A stretch of 6,762 bases of DNA from an uncultured Butyricicoccus sp. (lineage in GTDB: Bacteria; Bacillota; Clostridia; Oscillospirales; Butyricicoccaceae): contig USLE01000072.1 in the NCBI GenBank assembly GCA_900555465.1, forward strand, positions 1 to 6,762, written 5' to 3'. The first letter of the stretch is position 1. Every line of letters starts with the position of its first letter. Position numbers and translations under genes: made by a program. The notes under the pieces were generated by a model. The model was not told the DNA's origin. It made no database searches and saw nothing but the letters and a program-made list of their open reading frames with translations. Shown in pieces: positions 5,323-6,762 of the stretch.

Positions 5323-6762
5323 TCACTCCTTTGTAAACTGCCGGACGATCTCGCCGGTCAAATAGGGGCTATCCACCGGAAGCCCGCCATACTCTGTCAT
5401 AATATCACGCGTCCGCGCCTGCAGCAGGATGCGTTCTGCCTGAACGGCATCCAGCGCCTCGTTCAGCAGCGCCTCATCCTCCAGATTGCGCTGGGACAAG
5501 ACGACCTCCGGCGCGGTCGGTGCGGCGTATGTTTGTTCAAGAAATGCCGCCAGCTGTTTCTGCGTCGGGCTGTGCAGGACGAGAATCTTGTCCGCGATCT
5601 GTACGCCGAGCTTTCCGTCCGTAACCGGAAATACCGTGATCGGCACCTCGCCGGTATATAGCACCTGCTCCGTGCCGACCTCCTGCGCGCCCGCACTGCG
5701 CACCAGCGCAATCAAATCCTTGTTGGTTTTGATCTCCCTGCACCCGGCGGGGATCAGGATCTGCCCGACTTCGGTCTTTTCCAAAAGTGCAGACAGGTCG
5801 CGCGCATGACCCTGGTCGACTGCGGTCAGGATGACAGTATCAAAGCGCGCGGCACTGTTCCAGCGCATCCATTCATTGACCAGCGCCGCAGCGTCACGAT
5901 AGCCGCCGTCTCCGGCGCAGTCGATCAAAGTCACATGGTCTGCATCGGACACAATGATCGCCTGACCGGACCCGCACGGCAGATAGGTCACGGTATATTG
6001 CTGCTGATGATAGTATGCGCCCGCGCCGCTCAGACCAATCACCAAAACGCAGACGCAGGGCAGCACAATCTTCCACTTGATGTGCCGCCCTACGAGCAGC
6101 CAGAGCAACACTGCAGCAATGGCAACGGTGAGCGCTGCCAAACCAAAGCCGTCGCGCCAGTTGACCAGCCCCAGCGGGATGTCGGTCACGCGGTTTGCGA
6201 CCCATAGGATATAATCCAGAAATGGAGTCAGCACCTTTGCAATCACGGGCGCTGCCGCAGGCAATACTGCCGCGGACAGACACAGCAGAAAACCGCCGAT
6301 GAAGCAGACCGCCGTCACACCTACGACCAGCAGATTACTTGCAAGCGAGAGCATCGAGACATATCCGAAGGCGCTCAGCAGGATGGGTGTGGTGAAAATA
6401 GTTGCGCAAACCGTACAGGACAGCGCGCTTACTATCACAGAAATCAGCTTTTTCGCAGGTTTTGGCGCTTTTGCAAACGGCCGCATCAAACGCCTCTGCA
6501 TCCGGCCGGAAAGCAGGATCAGGCCGAGCGTCGCCGCAAAAGAAAGCTGCAGGCTCAGGCTCGCGATCGCATACGGATTGACAAGCAGCAGCAAACCAAG
6601 CGCTGCAAACAAGGAATTCAGGCTGTTCGCCTCCCGGCGGGTAAGAAATGCTCCTGCCGCGATCAGATACATCACCGCAGCGCGGAGAACCGACGGTGTC
6701 CCTCCTGCGATCGGCACATGGGCTTCCATCCCGCTGATCGTGTTTTTCGTGCCGATCGCAGG
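5323..6762 (-). CDS. comEC: ComEC/Rec2 DNA-uptake channel protein, 5' part outside the window
   Basis: The last 479 residues of ComEC, the inner-membrane channel that brings single-stranded DNA into the cytoplasm during natural transformation. The frame is open to the right edge, so the ATG at 6729 is internal; full ComEC is usually 650-800 residues. Numbering from that methionine, the Competence domain is clear: GTPSVLRAAVMYLIAAGAFL (10-29), LLLLVNPYAIASLSLQLSFA (46-65) and further membrane helices to about 235. A beta-lactamase-like domain follows from about 245. Its motifs are eroded: DVGQGD has become PCGSGQ (251-256), LIDGG has become LIDCAG (268-273), and the metal motif reads LTAVDQGHARDL (301-312) where relatives have LTHxDxDHxGGL. 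The periplasmic nuclease activity proposed for this domain is therefore doubtful here. It heads the visible part of an operon with holA and the Toprim gene. Confidence 0.93.
   Translation of the reverse strand, partial: PAIGTKNTISGMEAHVPIAGGTPSVLRAAVMYLIAAGAFLTRREANSLNSLFAALGLLLLVNPYAIASLSLQLSFAATLGLILLSGRMQRRLMRPFAKAPKPAKKLISVIVSALSCTVCATIFTTPILLSAFGYVSMLSLASNLLVVGVTAVCFIGGFLLCLSAAVLPAAAPVIAKVLTPFLDYILWVANRVTDIPLGLVNWRDGFGLAALTVAIAAVLLWLLVGRHIKWKIVLPCVCVLVIGLSGAGAYYHQQQYTVTYLPCGSGQAIIVSDADHVTLIDCAGDGGYRDAAALVNEWMRWNSAARFDTVILTAVDQGHARDLSALLEKTEVGQILIPAGCREIKTNKDLIALVRSAGAQEVGTEQVLYTGEVPITVFPVTDGKLGVQIADKILVLHSPTQKQLAAFLEQTYAAPTAPEVVLSQRNLEDEALLNEALDAVQAERILLQARTRDIMTEYGGLPVDSPYLTGEIVRQFTKE
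5326..5332 (-). promoter_or_regulatory. holA ribosome binding site inside the end of comEC
   Basis: AAAGGAG (5332-5326) lies in the last codons of comEC (Lys-Glu) just before its stop and 8 bases before the ATG at 5317. It overlaps the alternative GTG at 5326, which therefore cannot be the start used with this site. This decides the holA start. Confidence 0.8.

Noticed and set aside
1..6762. Novel defence system, mobile element or CRISPR array
   Set aside because: All substantial frames are explained by housekeeping families in normal gene order; no spaced repeats, transposase, integrase or attachment-site-like repeats were seen.

Overview
This window looks like ordinary chromosomal DNA from a moderately GC-rich Gram-positive bacterium of the Clostridia, perhaps an Oscillospiraceae or Butyricicoccus-like gut organism. 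That is an inference from protein sequence, the comEC-holA gene order, the RibU/FMN-riboswitch arrangement and strong AGGAG ribosome binding sites. There are six substantial genes, plus the last codons of a seventh at the left edge. I see no mobile element, CRISPR array, tRNA or rRNA.

Positions 1-1760 hold a rightward operon. The tail of an upstream gene (perhaps lspA) is followed by an RluA-family 23S rRNA pseudouridine synthase and a Cof-type HAD phosphatase, joined by ATGA overlaps. It ends in an intrinsic terminator whose stem begins inside the HAD coding sequence. Positions 1760-1853 separate the convergent units and hold an AT-rich palindrome and the terminator of the leftward genes.

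Everything from 1854 to the right edge reads leftward. From the right edge come comEC (N-terminal part outside the window), holA and a Toprim/DUF4093 RNase M5-like gene, tightly packed or overlapping and probably one operon. The stop codon of the Toprim gene lies inside the -35 box of a perfect consensus promoter (TTGACA, 17 bp, TATAAT). This promoter drives an FMN riboswitch, an intrinsic terminator and ribU, the substrate-binding subunit of an ECF riboflavin transporter. A second strong terminator follows ribU, and a membrane-anchored YkuE-like metallophosphoesterase starts right after it with its own ribosome binding site but no visible promoter.

No new defence or mobile system was found. 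The points most worth a second look are the eroded metal-binding motif in the ComEC C-terminal domain, a possible second (translational) control layer in the ribU leader, the metallophosphoesterase placed behind a terminator with no promoter, and the stacked hairpins between the convergent operons.
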